Below the pieces are notes generated by a model. That model made no database searches. It saw only the letters and a program-made list of their open reading frames with translations, and was not told where the DNA came from. 64,000 bases of DNA from Methylovirgula sp. 4M-Z18. GTDB taxonomy: Bacteria > Pseudomonadota > Alphaproteobacteria > Rhizobiales > Beijerinckiaceae. Positions 15,984-24,967 of the stretch are shown here, piece after piece. Each line of letters begins with the position of its first letter. The first letter of the stretch is position 1. The DNA lies in contig NZ_CP149574.1 in the NCBI RefSeq assembly GCF_037890675.1, forward strand, positions 2,108,001 through 2,172,000, written 5' to 3'. The position numbers were made by a program, and so were the translations under genes.

Positions 15984-16844
15984 ATGCGCTACACCCATAT
16001 CGCTGCTGCCCTTGGATTCTGCCTGTTGGCGAGCCCGACTTTGGCCGACCCCGTTAAAGTGGTGGCGGCTGAGAATTTTTATGGCGATTTGGCTAGTCAG
16101 ATCGGCGGCACGCATGTGGCTGTGACCAGCATCCTCTCCAACCCGGATCAAGACCCGCATCTATTCGAGGCGAGCGCCTCGACGGCGAAGGATCTGGCGA
16201 ATGCGCAATTGGTCATCATCAATGGCGTCGATTACGACCCCTGGATGGAAAAGCTGCTCAAGGCCAATAAGGCGCCGCAGCGCAAGGAGGTCCTCGTCGC
16301 GACGCTCGTCGGGCACAAGACCGGCGACAATCCGCATTTATGGTACGATCCGGCCTATATGAAGGCGGCGGCTACCTCGGTCGCGGCGAAGCTGGCCGAA
16401 ATCGATCCCGCGAACAAGGCCGAATATGAGAGCAACGTCAAAGCGTTCGACGCTTCGCTGAAGCCGCTGGAAGACAAGATCGCCGCGCTGCGCCAAAAAT
16501 ATGCCGGCCAGAAAGTCGCCGCTTCGGAGCCCGTTTTCGGCTATATGGCGGGGCGGATCGGACTGCATATCGGCGAGGAGCAATTCGCCCTCGCGGTGAT
16601 GAACAACACCGAGCCATCGGCGTCCGAAGTTGCCGGCTTCGAGCGCGATCTCAAAGAGCGCAAAGTGAAGGTCATGCTGTTCAACGCGCAAGCCTCCGAG
16701 CCTGCGGTCCAGCGTCTCGTCGAAATGGCGAAGGACAATCAAATTCCGATCGTCGGCGTCTCGGAAACCGAGCCGGCCGGCAAGACCTACCAGGAATGGA
16801 TGTTGAGTCAGCTCGACGCGTTGGATAAAGCATTGGCGCAATGA
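15984..16844 (+). CDS. znuA: Zinc ABC transporter, periplasmic binding protein
   Basis: A cluster A-I metal-binding protein of 286 residues with a signal peptide of about 21 residues ending LASPTLADP. Expected metal ligands lie in QDPHLFEAS and DNPHLWYDP, with a later acidic ligand region. The histidine-rich loop common in ZnuA is absent, so the chain is shorter than many ZnuA proteins. Manganese binding is possible from the family alone, but the Zur box upstream argues for zinc. The stop overlaps the ATG of the ATPase gene (ATGA), so the two are co-translated. Confidence 0.9.
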   Translation: MRYTHIAAALGFCLLASPTLADPVKVVAAENFYGDLASQIGGTHVAVTSILSNPDQDPHLFEASASTAKDLANAQLVIINGVDYDPWMEKLLKANKAPQRKEVLVATLVGHKTGDNPHLWYDPAYMKAAATSVAAKLAEIDPANKAEYESNVKAFDASLKPLEDKIAALRQKYAGQKVAASEPVFGYMAGRIGLHIGEEQFALAVMNNTEPSASEVAGFERDLKERKVKVMLFNAQASEPAVQRLVEMAKDNQIPIVGVSETEPAGKTYQEWMLSQLDALDKALAQ

Positions 16845-17689
16845 GCGCGTTACAATTCGATCACGTGTCGATCGCTTTAGGTGGTCGGCACATTCTCAAG
16901 GACGTTTCCTTTGCCATCGAGCAGGGGGAGTTCATCGGCATGCTCGGCGCCAATGGCGCCGGCAAGACGACCCTCATGCGCGCGACTTTGGGCCTCATTC
17001 CGCTCGCGGCCGGCAAAATTGCGATACTCGAGGCAGGGACGTCCTACGGCAATGCGGCGATTGGCTACATGCCGCAAAATCGCGGCAACTTCATCAACCT
17101 GCATCTCAAGGGCTACGACATTATCGCGAGCGCCGCGGGCGGCGGCGGTTGGGGGCTGCCGCGGCTTGACGCGGCGACTCGCAAGGAGATCGATTGGGCA
17201 CTCGACCTCGTCGATGCCCGCGATCTTGCCCGCCTCGCGCTGAATGAGCTGTCCGGCGGCCAGCGCCAGAGGCTGCTTCTGTCCCAAGCGTTGCTGGGCA
17301 AGCCGAAGCTGCTGCTGCTCGATGAGCCGCTCATCAGTCTCGACCCATCGCACCAGCATGGTGTCGTCGAGCTCGTGAAGCGGCTGCGCGACGAGCTGCA
17401 CCTTGCAATTATCTTCAGCGCACACGAGCTCAATCCGCTGATCAATGTGATCGACCGGGTGCTCTATCTGGGCGGCGGCAACGCGGCACTCGGCACTGTC
17501 GATGAAGTCATCACGGGTCCCGTGCTTTCGAAGCTTTACGGGACCGAAATCGAAGTCGTGCGGATCAAGAACCGCGTCTTCGTCATGGCCGGCGATGTCG
17601 AAGTGGAGCGCGACGCGCATCTGCACGAGCACGAAGACGCGGGCCACGGCCATCATCACGACCACCATAATCACGGTGCCCATGCTTGA
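16841..17689 (+). CDS. znuC: Zinc ABC transporter, ATP-binding protein with His-rich tail
   Basis: A protein of 282 residues with Walker A GANGAGKTTLM, signature LSGGQRQRLLLSQAL and Walker B LLLLDEPL. The last ~25 residues are packed with histidines (HLHEHEDAGHGHHHDHHNHG), well placed to bind or sense zinc in the cytoplasm. The ATG overlaps the znuA stop by 4 bases, and the 3' end overlaps the permease start by 8 bases, so all three proteins should be made in step. Confidence 0.92.
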   Translation: MSALQFDHVSIALGGRHILKDVSFAIEQGEFIGMLGANGAGKTTLMRATLGLIPLAAGKIAILEAGTSYGNAAIGYMPQNRGNFINLHLKGYDIIASAAGGGGWGLPRLDAATRKEIDWALDLVDARDLARLALNELSGGQRQRLLLSQALLGKPKLLLLDEPLISLDPSHQHGVVELVKRLRDELHLAIIFSAHELNPLINVIDRVLYLGGGNAALGTVDEVITGPVLSKLYGTEIEVVRIKNRVFVMAGDVEVERDAHLHEHEDAGHGHHHDHHNHGAHA

Positions 17690-18467
17690 ATATGATTTCA
17701 TGCGGACCGCCTTTGCCGCCTCCGGCATTGTCGCGCTGCTCGCCGGCACCGTCGGTTTCTTCCTCGTCCTGCGCGGCCAGACCTTCGCCGGTCACGCGCT
17801 GTCGCATGTGGGCTTCACCGGCGCGACCGGCGCGATTCTCTTCGGCGTATCGCCGCTCGCCGGCCTCGTGGCCTTCTCCATAGCGGCCGGTTTCGGCATG
17901 GGATTACTTGGAGAAAAGCTGGCGGAACGAGACGTTGCGATCGGCATGATCTTGTCCATCGCCTTGGGCTTCGGGCTGCTGTTCCTGCATTTCTATACGT
18001 CCTTCGCCGCGCAGGCGACGGCGCTGCTGTTCGGCAACGTGCTCGGAGTCGATTTGGAGGCTCTCATCTCACTGACGCTGCTCGCGATCGTCTGTGCGCT
18101 GGCGCTCGCCTGCATCAGCCGCCCCTTGATGTTCGCCTCACTGCAAAGCGAACTGGCCGAGGCACGTGGCGTGCCGCTGCGCCTCGTCTCGACGATCTTT
18201 CTGATGATCGTCGCCGTGGCGGTCGCCGAAAGCGCGCAGATCGTCGGCATCCTGCTCGTCTTCACGCTCATGGTGGGGCCGGCCGCGGCGGCGATGGGCT
18301 TTACGACGCGGCTCTATGGCGCAGTGGCCTTGTCGGCGGCGCTTGCCCTGCTGGAGGCTTGGGGTGGCTTGACCCTGGCCTATTACTCCGACTGGCCGGT
18401 AAGCTTCTGGATCACCGCTCTGTCCGGCACCATCTACTTTGCCAGCCTGATCAAACGGCGAGTATGA
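17682..18467 (+). CDS. znuB: Zinc ABC transporter, permease
   Basis: A permease of 261 residues of the ABC-3 (ZnuB/MntB) family with seven to nine hydrophobic segments. Typical stretches are GQTFAGHALSHVGFTGATGA near residue 30 and ILLVFTLMVGPAAAA near residue 190. Of several in-frame starts, the ATG at 17682 is chosen because it begins right at the first hydrophobic region and overlaps the end of znuC; longer versions would run through the znuC coding sequence. It completes the Zur-controlled importer. Confidence 0.9.
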   Translation: MLEYDFMRTAFAASGIVALLAGTVGFFLVLRGQTFAGHALSHVGFTGATGAILFGVSPLAGLVAFSIAAGFGMGLLGEKLAERDVAIGMILSIALGFGLLFLHFYTSFAAQATALLFGNVLGVDLEALISLTLLAIVCALALACISRPLMFASLQSELAEARGVPLRLVSTIFLMIVAVAVAESAQIVGILLVFTLMVGPAAAAMGFTTRLYGAVALSAALALLEAWGGLTLAYYSDWPVSFWITALSGTIYFASLIKRRV

Positions 18468-18696
18468 CCAGCTCCAGCTCATCGACCAAACTCAACGCAT
18501 GCCGACAATAGATCTCTCGAATATCCACCGAAGCTATATCGTAGGTGGTTGATCTGGCCTGATGTTGTATGTATATTTGTGGGCTATATGTGTAGGCGCC
18601 CGGCCGGCAAACGGCCGATAGGCGAGGGGGGAATTGGCCTGATCTAGACTCGGGTCTGATCGGCATCAATATTTTGAGCATGATTGGAGTTTCCTG

Positions 18697-18855
18697 GTGA
18701 TCTGGTTCCTCCTGCTGATGGCGCTCATCGGGTTCATTGCGGCCTTTGTCCCGCTCAGTTGGATCTCTCTGTCCTTGATAGAATGCGTTCTCGTGCCTGT
18801 GGGAGTGGCGGTCCGATGTGTTCACCGGGCCGTTGGGTCGGAGGGCGCTGTATGA
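18697..18855 (+). CDS. Small hydrophobic membrane peptide coupled to the GGDEF-EAL gene
   Basis: A GTG at 18697, with GGAG about 8 bases upstream, opens a 52-codon frame: MIWFLLLMALIGFIAAF, then PLSWISLSLIECVLVPVGVA and a short basic end. Residues 2-38 are almost wholly hydrophobic, enough for a membrane hairpin or one long helix. Its TGA (18853-18855) overlaps the ATG of the next gene as ATGA, the usual form of translational coupling. I recognise no family. A membrane anchor or signal partner for the cyclic di-GMP protein is an inference. The alternative is a non-functional leader peptide. Confidence 0.55.
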   Translation: MIWFLLLMALIGFIAAFVPLSWISLSLIECVLVPVGVAVRCVHRAVGSEGAV

Positions 18856-21542
18856 ATGTTCATCCGAAGGGGAGGCACGCCGAAAGCTCAGAGAATGCTA
18901 GGCTGGTCGAGCTGCTGCGCGCAGTTACGGACGCACATGAGACGGCGCTCCGTGAGCGTGACGCCACGAACATACAATTGCGGGCGCAGGCGCTGCGCTA
19001 TCAAACGGCGGTAGACAGGATCCCGCAGGGCGTCTGCTTTTTCGACTCCTCGGCCCGGCTGATTCTGTGCAACCGGCGCTACGCCGAAATCTACCGGCTT
19101 ACCATCGACCAGGTTCGCCCCGGAGCTAGCCTGCGCGAGATCGCCGAACGTCGCGCCGCCGCCGGCACGTCCCCGATGGCGGTCGACGACTATTTGGCCC
19201 ATTGCGAGGCCGTTAACATCGGCTCGGATGCCAAGACCTGGATCTGTTCCCTGAAGGACGGGCGGACCATCGAGATCGAGCACCAACCCATGCCCGATGG
19301 CGGCTGGGTCTCGACGCACGAGGACATCACCGAACGGCAACTCTATCGCGATGTCGCCGATCAGCGGATTTCGCTGCAAGCGCTGATCAACCTGGTGCCG
19401 GACTATCTCTGGGTCAAGGACACGCACAGCCGCTTCGTCGTCGCCAATCGGGCGCTCGCGAGGGATTGGGGGCGGGATCGGACGAGCGACATGATCGGCC
19501 TGTCCGACTTTGATATTCATACCGCCGAGAATGCCAGAGTTTTTCGCGCCCGTGAGGAGCTGATCCTGCGCACCGGCGAGCCGATGGTCGACGAAGAGGA
19601 ATTGATCGTCGACGCGTCGGGGACGATGAAGTGGATTCTGTCAACGAAGGTACCGCTGCGCAACGAACGCAACGAAATCGTCGGCTTGGTCGGCATCGCG
19701 CATGACATCACAACCCGCAAGCTCGCCGACGCGTTGCGCGACGGCCAGGCGGAAATACTCGAAATGATCGCGACCAACGCGCCGCTGGAGGCTGTGCTCG
19801 ATCGTCTGGTGCGGCTCGTCGAATCGCAGTTGACGGGTATCCGCGGATCGATCCTGCTGCTGGGTGAGGACGGCCTCCATTTGCGACACGGCGCCGCGCC
19901 GAGCATGCCGCCGACCTATCGCGCCATGGCCGATGCGCAGGCGATTGGCCCGAGCACCACCTCGTCGGGGATCGCCGTCTATCGGCGCGAGACCGTCGTC
20001 GTGGCGGACGTCCGGCAGGATCGGGGATGGGATGCCGTTCGCGATTACGCCGAGGAACATCAGATCCGCTCGTCCTGGTCGATGCCGATCTTGTCGCATC
20101 AGGGTCAGAGCCTCGGCGCACTCGCCTTGTACTCGGCATCAGTGCGCCAACCCACGGAGTCCGAATTGCGGTTGGCTGATGTCACGACTCGGATCGCCGG
20201 CATCGCGATCGAGCGCAAGCTCGCCGATGACCGCATCCAGTTCATGGCCAATCACGACGCCCTCACCGGGCTACCCAATCGGGCGCTGCTCAAGGATCGG
20301 CTCGATCAAGCGATTCTAATCGCCAAGCGATACGATCGCTGCGCAACTGTGGCTTTCGTCGATGTCGACAATTTCAAGACCATCAACGACAGTCTCGGGC
20401 ACAGGGCAGGCGACGAGTTGCTGAAGATCGTCGCCAAGCGGATGGTCGACTGCGTCAGGGTTTCGGACACCGTGGCGCGGCTCGGCGGCGACGAATTCGT
20501 CGTCCTGCTGTTCGATCAAGCCAAAGACTCGCCTGGAGTCGCCGAGGCGTTGACACGCCTTCATTTGGCGATTGCCGCGCCGATCGAACTCGACGGCCAC
20601 CAGCTGCGCGTCACCAGCAGCATCGGCGTTGCATCCTATCCTGAGGACGGCGACGCCGCGGACGCGCTGCTCGCCAACGCCGACGCCGCGATGTACCGCG
20701 CCAAAGCAGATGGCCGCAACACCTACGCCTTTTACACCCCGGATCTTAACAAGCGCGTTCGGGAAAAGCTGCAGCTCCAGGAGGACCTGCGCAACGCCCT
20801 CGATCGGCGCGAGTTCGTTTTGTTCTATCAGCCACAGGTAGATCTGCGCACCGACCGCGTCTTTGCGGTTGAGGCGCTCATTCGCTGGAACCATCCGACG
20901 CGCGGTTTGCTTCCGCCGATGACGTTCATCCCGATTGCCGAGGAAAGCGGCCTGATCATGCCGATCGGCGAATTGGCTCTGCGCGAAGCCTGTCGTCAGA
21001 ACAAGGCATGGCAGGACAGCGGCGCGGCGCCGATAACCGTATGCGTGAACGTCTCCACGCGGCAATTCCGGGACAAGGAATTGGTCAATGTTGTCGCGGA
21101 CGCTCTCCGTGAATCCGGCCTCGAGGCGAGATATCTTGAGCTTGAGGTGACGGAAAGCCTGTTGATGCGCGACATCGACGAGGCGCTCGCGACGATGAAG
21201 GCGCTGCAGACCTTGGGCGTCGGGCTCGCCATCGATGATTTCGGCACCGGCTACTCGAGCCTCGCGGCGCTCAAGTCGTTTCCGGTCGTCAGGCTGAAGA
21301 TCGACAAGTCGTTCATCCGCGATCTGCCAAACGACGAACACGATCGGGCCGTCACGACCGCCGTAATCTCGCTCGGTCAGAAGCTCAATCTTAGGGTCAT
21401 CGCCGAGGGCGTCGAGACGCCGGATCAGGTCGCCTTCCTGCGTGAGCATCAGTGCGACGAAATGCAGGGCTATCAGTTCAGCAAGCCGATTCCGGCCTCC
21501 GATCTCGAAGCGCTTCTCAAGCGGCATGCCGCCCCGCGTTAG
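18852..21542 (+). CDS. Cyclic di-GMP protein with PAS-PAS-GAF-GGDEF-EAL domains
   Basis: A protein of 896 residues. It has a short N-terminal coiled region, two PAS domains (about 45-160 and 170-290), a GAF domain (about 300-455), a GGDEF domain with intact RLGGDEFVVLLF near residue 545 and an EAL domain starting VEALIRWNHP near residue 672. The EAL metal and loop residues appear kept (EVTESLLM, IDDFGTGYSSL, IAEGVET). Both synthesis and breakdown of cyclic di-GMP look possible; which dominates cannot be told. It has no membrane segment itself. The ATG at 18852 has GGAGGG about 8 bases upstream; a longer start at 18684 overlaps the small membrane peptide gene. Confidence 0.92.
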   Translation: MNVHPKGRHAESSENARLVELLRAVTDAHETALRERDATNIQLRAQALRYQTAVDRIPQGVCFFDSSARLILCNRRYAEIYRLTIDQVRPGASLREIAERRAAAGTSPMAVDDYLAHCEAVNIGSDAKTWICSLKDGRTIEIEHQPMPDGGWVSTHEDITERQLYRDVADQRISLQALINLVPDYLWVKDTHSRFVVANRALARDWGRDRTSDMIGLSDFDIHTAENARVFRAREELILRTGEPMVDEEELIVDASGTMKWILSTKVPLRNERNEIVGLVGIAHDITTRKLADALRDGQAEILEMIATNAPLEAVLDRLVRLVESQLTGIRGSILLLGEDGLHLRHGAAPSMPPTYRAMADAQAIGPSTTSSGIAVYRRETVVVADVRQDRGWDAVRDYAEEHQIRSSWSMPILSHQGQSLGALALYSASVRQPTESELRLADVTTRIAGIAIERKLADDRIQFMANHDALTGLPNRALLKDRLDQAILIAKRYDRCATVAFVDVDNFKTINDSLGHRAGDELLKIVAKRMVDCVRVSDTVARLGGDEFVVLLFDQAKDSPGVAEALTRLHLAIAAPIELDGHQLRVTSSIGVASYPEDGDAADALLANADAAMYRAKADGRNTYAFYTPDLNKRVREKLQLQEDLRNALDRREFVLFYQPQVDLRTDRVFAVEALIRWNHPTRGLLPPMTFIPIAEESGLIMPIGELALREACRQNKAWQDSGAAPITVCVNVSTRQFRDKELVNVVADALRESGLEARYLELEVTESLLMRDIDEALATMKALQTLGVGLAIDDFGTGYSSLAALKSFPVVRLKIDKSFIRDLPNDEHDRAVTTAVISLGQKLNLRVIAEGVETPDQVAFLREHQCDEMQGYQFSKPIPASDLEALLKRHAAPR

Positions 21543-21694
21543 AGCGCGCCCCGCTCGCCGAGAGGAGCGTTGTTTGGCCTCCCGGCCATCGGCAGGAGGG
21601 CTCAGTTTACCGGAAACGTCTTCTACGAATTTCTGGACGAACCGATCAGAAATGTCTGGTCAATTATCGATCAGCCAGCCATCGCAGCTCAGCT

Positions 21695-22768
21695 CTAGGC
21701 AAAAGTTTCGATGTCCACCGGCAGACGCCGCGAGCCCCAATTGCCGGCCGTCTGCGCGTAGACGCCGGGCAATTTCGTACCGCAGGCGGGGCAGGCGCCC
21801 TCCGGCGTCAGGCGATAGTCCTTGATCGTATAGGACGCCCGGCGGATCAGTTCCGTCCCGCATGCGCTGCAGATCGAGCTCTGGCGCGCCACATCCGTAT
21901 AATTGCCGATATAGACGTGGCGCAGGCCATTGTGCAGCGCCTGCGCCCGCGCCCGGTCGAGGGTCGCCTTGGGCGTGGGCGGGTGATCCATCATGCGATA
22001 ATCGGGATGGAAGGCCGTGAAATGCAAGGGCACGTCAGGGCCGATTTCGCGCCGGAGCCACTTGGTCATGGCATCCACTTCCTCGGCGCTGTCGTTTTCG
22101 CCCGGGATCAGCAGGGTCGTGATCTCCAACCAGACCGGCGTCTCGTGTCTCAGATAGAGCAAAGTGTCCTGCACATCGGCAAGATGCGAGGCCGTGCGCC
22201 GATAGTAGAATTGTTCGGTAAAGCCCTTCAGGTCGACGTTCGCCGCATCGATATGGGCATAGAATTCCGCCCGCGGCTTGGGCCGCATATAGCCGGCCGT
22301 CACTGAGACCGATTTGATGTCATGGGCGCGGCACTCTTGCGCCACATCCATGGCATATTCGAAGAAAATCACCGGATCGTTGTAGGTATAGGCCACCGAG
22401 CGGCAGCCCAGGTGTCGCGCGGCGCGCGCAATCACTTGCGGAGAGGCGCGCTGCGCCGACGTGTCGACCTCCCGGCTTTTTGAGATTTCATGGTTCTGGC
22501 AGAAAGCGCAGGCCAGATTGCACCCGGCCGTGCCGAACGACAGAACCGCCGAACCCGGCAAAAAATGAAACAGCGGCTTCTTTTCGATCGGATCGACGCA
22601 GAAACCGGACGACAGGCCATAGGTCGTCAAAACCATATGGCCGTCGATATTTTGCCGGACATAGCACAGGCCGCGCTGTCCAGGCGCCAGCTTGCAGTCG
22701 CGCGGACAGACCTCGCAGGCGATGCGGCCGTCGGGCAGGGGCCGCGTGTAATGATCGACCAAACGCAT
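21695..22768 (-). CDS. amrS: AmmeMemoRadiSam system radical SAM enzyme
   Basis: A radical SAM protein of 357 residues. The cluster motif is CNLACAFCQNHE (CxxxCxxC) near residue 83. An N-terminal set of cysteines (CEVCPRDCKLAPGQRGLC) and a C-terminal zinc-ribbon-like set (CSACGTEL, CPACGTKL) complete the AmrS pattern. The family resembles pyruvate formate-lyase activating enzymes and always travels with MEMO1- and AMMECR1-type proteins; the shared reaction is unknown. Here those partners are divergent, 78 bases away. The C-terminal cysteines hint at a bound metal in addition to the 4Fe-4S cluster. Confidence 0.92.
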   Translation of the reverse strand: MRLVDHYTRPLPDGRIACEVCPRDCKLAPGQRGLCYVRQNIDGHMVLTTYGLSSGFCVDPIEKKPLFHFLPGSAVLSFGTAGCNLACAFCQNHEISKSREVDTSAQRASPQVIARAARHLGCRSVAYTYNDPVIFFEYAMDVAQECRAHDIKSVSVTAGYMRPKPRAEFYAHIDAANVDLKGFTEQFYYRRTASHLADVQDTLLYLRHETPVWLEITTLLIPGENDSAEEVDAMTKWLRREIGPDVPLHFTAFHPDYRMMDHPPTPKATLDRARAQALHNGLRHVYIGNYTDVARQSSICSACGTELIRRASYTIKDYRLTPEGACPACGTKLPGVYAQTAGNWGSRRLPVDIETFA

Positions 22769-22846
22769 CGGCTCGTCACTTTTGGCGGACTTTTCACCTT
22801 GTTTGCATTATAGAGGAGGGGAGACGAACGCGCCACGTAATGATCG

Positions 22847-24277
22847 ATGCCGATGGATACGATCTCGATTTCTTCGGTTCATCCGCCGCAGGTCGCCGGC
22901 AGTTTTTATCCGGCGACCGCCGCCGCTCTGACCCGGCACATCGACCGCGCTTGGCAGGCATCGCGCAGCGTAGGATTGCACGCAAAAATGGCCGTCGTGC
23001 CCCATGCCGGCATCGTCTATTCGGGCGCCGTTGCCGCAAGCGCATTGCGCGCATTCGACCGGCCGGAGCGGATCAAACGTCTGGTGATTTTGGGACCCGC
23101 GCACCGGGTGCTGCTGCGTGGCATCGCGCTGCATCCGGCGCAAGCCTTCGCGACGCCTCTGGGGGAGGTGCCGGTCGCCTGGCGGGATATGGCATCGTTG
23201 CGCGCGCTCGATGACGTGCGCGTTGATGCCACGCCTTTCGCGGGCGAGCATTCCCTGGAAATGGTGCTGATCATGGCGCAACGCCTTTTCGGAGATTTTG
23301 AAATCATTCCTGTGCTGGTCGGGCAGGCCGCTCCCGAATTGGTCGAAGAGATCCTCGCCCGGGTGTGGGGCAACGAAGAGACGGCCATCTGCCTCTCATC
23401 CGATCTCTCGCATTTCCTGCGCGACGATGCGGCCCGCGCCCTCGATGCGCAGACCCGCAACCTGATCGAGGCCGGTCACTGGCAGGCGCTCGAGGGCAAC
23501 AATGCCTGCGGCTATGTGGCTTTGCGCGGCGCGTTGAAGCGTGCGCAGGCGCTGCGCATGCGCGTGACGGGCACCCATTTTACCAATTCGGCGGCGGCGG
23601 GCGGCGGAACGGATCGTGTCGTCGGCTATGGCGCCTTCGCCTTCGAATATCCGGGCGTCGCACAATTCGACCAGGACTCCCGGGAGTCCATGCTGTCGGT
23701 GGCCGGCGCGGCCCTTCGTTTCGCAGTCGCACGCAATGGCCAGGTGCCGAATATTGTGGCCGGTCCATGCGTTTCGCCGGTGATGACGGCGCAACGTGCG
23801 ACCTTTGTGACATTGGAGCTTGAGGGCCAATTACGCGGCTGCGTCGGATCGGTCTGGCCGCAGCGGCCCTTGATCGACGATATCGGCGCCAACGCAGTCA
23901 AGGCGGGCTTTGCCGACCACCGTTTCGCACGGTTGCCCCCCGATGAACTCGAACGGCTTGTTATCAAGATCTCGGTCCTTTCGCCGCTCGCCCCTCTCAC
24001 ATTTGCCCATGAGAGCGATTTGCTGCGCCAGTTGCAACCGGACCGCGACGGGCTGCTCATTCAGGAAGGGCATACGGCCGCCTTGTTTTTACCAAGCGTC
24101 TGGAGCCAGATTCCCGAACCGCGTGATTTTTTGGCCCATCTCAAAATGAAGATGGGAAAGGCGCCGGATCATTGGTCGAGCGCATTGCAGGCATACCGCT
24201 TTACGGTCGAGTCCTTTGGCGGGCCGATACCTCCCAATCAGGGGTATCATCTTGACGGGATTTCGATTCAGCCTTGA
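22847..24277 (+). CDS. AmmeMemoRadiSam proteins B and A fused (MEMO1-AMMECR1)
   Basis: A protein of 476 residues in two parts. Residues ~1-270 are MEMO1-like: AGSFYPATAAALTRHI, VVPHAGIVYSGAVAAS and GEHSLEMVL carry the metal-binding histidines of that fold. Residues ~280-470 are AMMECR1-like with the hallmark LRGCVGS near residue 330 and GLLIQEGHTAALFLP. In many genomes these are separate genes. The ATG at 22847 is the first in frame; a second at 22853 is equally possible. Neither has a strong ribosome site nearby. The fusion and the divergent amrS make a compact system whose chemistry is not established. Confidence 0.92.
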   Translation: MPMDTISISSVHPPQVAGSFYPATAAALTRHIDRAWQASRSVGLHAKMAVVPHAGIVYSGAVAASALRAFDRPERIKRLVILGPAHRVLLRGIALHPAQAFATPLGEVPVAWRDMASLRALDDVRVDATPFAGEHSLEMVLIMAQRLFGDFEIIPVLVGQAAPELVEEILARVWGNEETAICLSSDLSHFLRDDAARALDAQTRNLIEAGHWQALEGNNACGYVALRGALKRAQALRMRVTGTHFTNSAAAGGGTDRVVGYGAFAFEYPGVAQFDQDSRESMLSVAGAALRFAVARNGQVPNIVAGPCVSPVMTAQRATFVTLELEGQLRGCVGSVWPQRPLIDDIGANAVKAGFADHRFARLPPDELERLVIKISVLSPLAPLTFAHESDLLRQLQPDRDGLLIQEGHTAALFLPSVWSQIPEPRDFLAHLKMKMGKAPDHWSSALQAYRFTVESFGGPIPPNQGYHLDGISIQP

Positions 24278-24292
24278 TGCCGCAATCTTTCC

Positions 24293-24850
24293 TTAAATGA
24301 GGCAAAGGTTCCGTAGGTGCTCGACGTTGCGGACGAAAATGCCGGCGTCATTCATGCTGCGCGCCAGCACAAGGCTACCTTGGATAGAGGCAATGACATT
24401 CTCGCTGACAAACCGCGCCTCGCCGTTGGGAATGTCCTTGCGGGCCAAGGTTTGGCTCAGCGCCTCGATCCAGCGGCTGAAATAGGCCTTGATGGCGGCG
24501 GCAAATTTGTCGCGCGTCGCATCGAGCGCGAAGGCGCCCAAAAGGCAGACCCGCTGGCCGGATTGAAAATAGGCGATGACGGCGTCGAAAACCCGGTTGA
24601 TGGCGGTATCCGGATCGGCAGGGTCGCGCAAGGGCGCAAAAATATTCTGCTCAAACCACACATCGATATTGGCGAGCACGACCTCCGCCATCTCGGCTTT
24701 GCCGTTCGGAAAGAAATGGTACAGGCTGCCTTTGCCGAGGCCTGTCGCCTCCGTAATGGCGGAAATGCTGACACCCTCGTAGCCGAGGTTGCGGAAAAGC
24801 TCCGTCAGGGCAGGGATCACATCCTGCCGTTCATGAAAAACCCGTGCCAT
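24293..24850 (-). CDS. TetR/AcrR-family transcriptional regulator
   Basis: A protein of 185 residues. The N-terminal helix-turn-helix reads YEGVSISAITEATGLGKGSL followed by YHFFPNGKAEM, a textbook TetR signature, and the C-terminal ligand domain resembles the YxaF/LmrA type. The ATG at 24850 has AAGGGA upstream. It converges on the MEMO1-AMMECR1 gene with 15 bases between stops. No divergent target gene is adjacent and no clear palindrome was seen upstream, so its regulon is unknown. Confidence 0.88.
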   Translation of the reverse strand: MARVFHERQDVIPALTELFRNLGYEGVSISAITEATGLGKGSLYHFFPNGKAEMAEVVLANIDVWFEQNIFAPLRDPADPDTAINRVFDAVIAYFQSGQRVCLLGAFALDATRDKFAAAIKAYFSRWIEALSQTLARKDIPNGEARFVSENVIASIQGSLVLARSMNDAGIFVRNVEHLRNLCLI

Positions 24851-24967
24851 GACGAATCCCTTGGCGGATTATGAGTCGTGCTCACAACCTGATGGGCCAA
24901 AGTGTCGAGCGCAAGGCATAATGGCTGCAACTGACAGGAAAGATATGTGCCGCCGTCTTTGGCGCGA

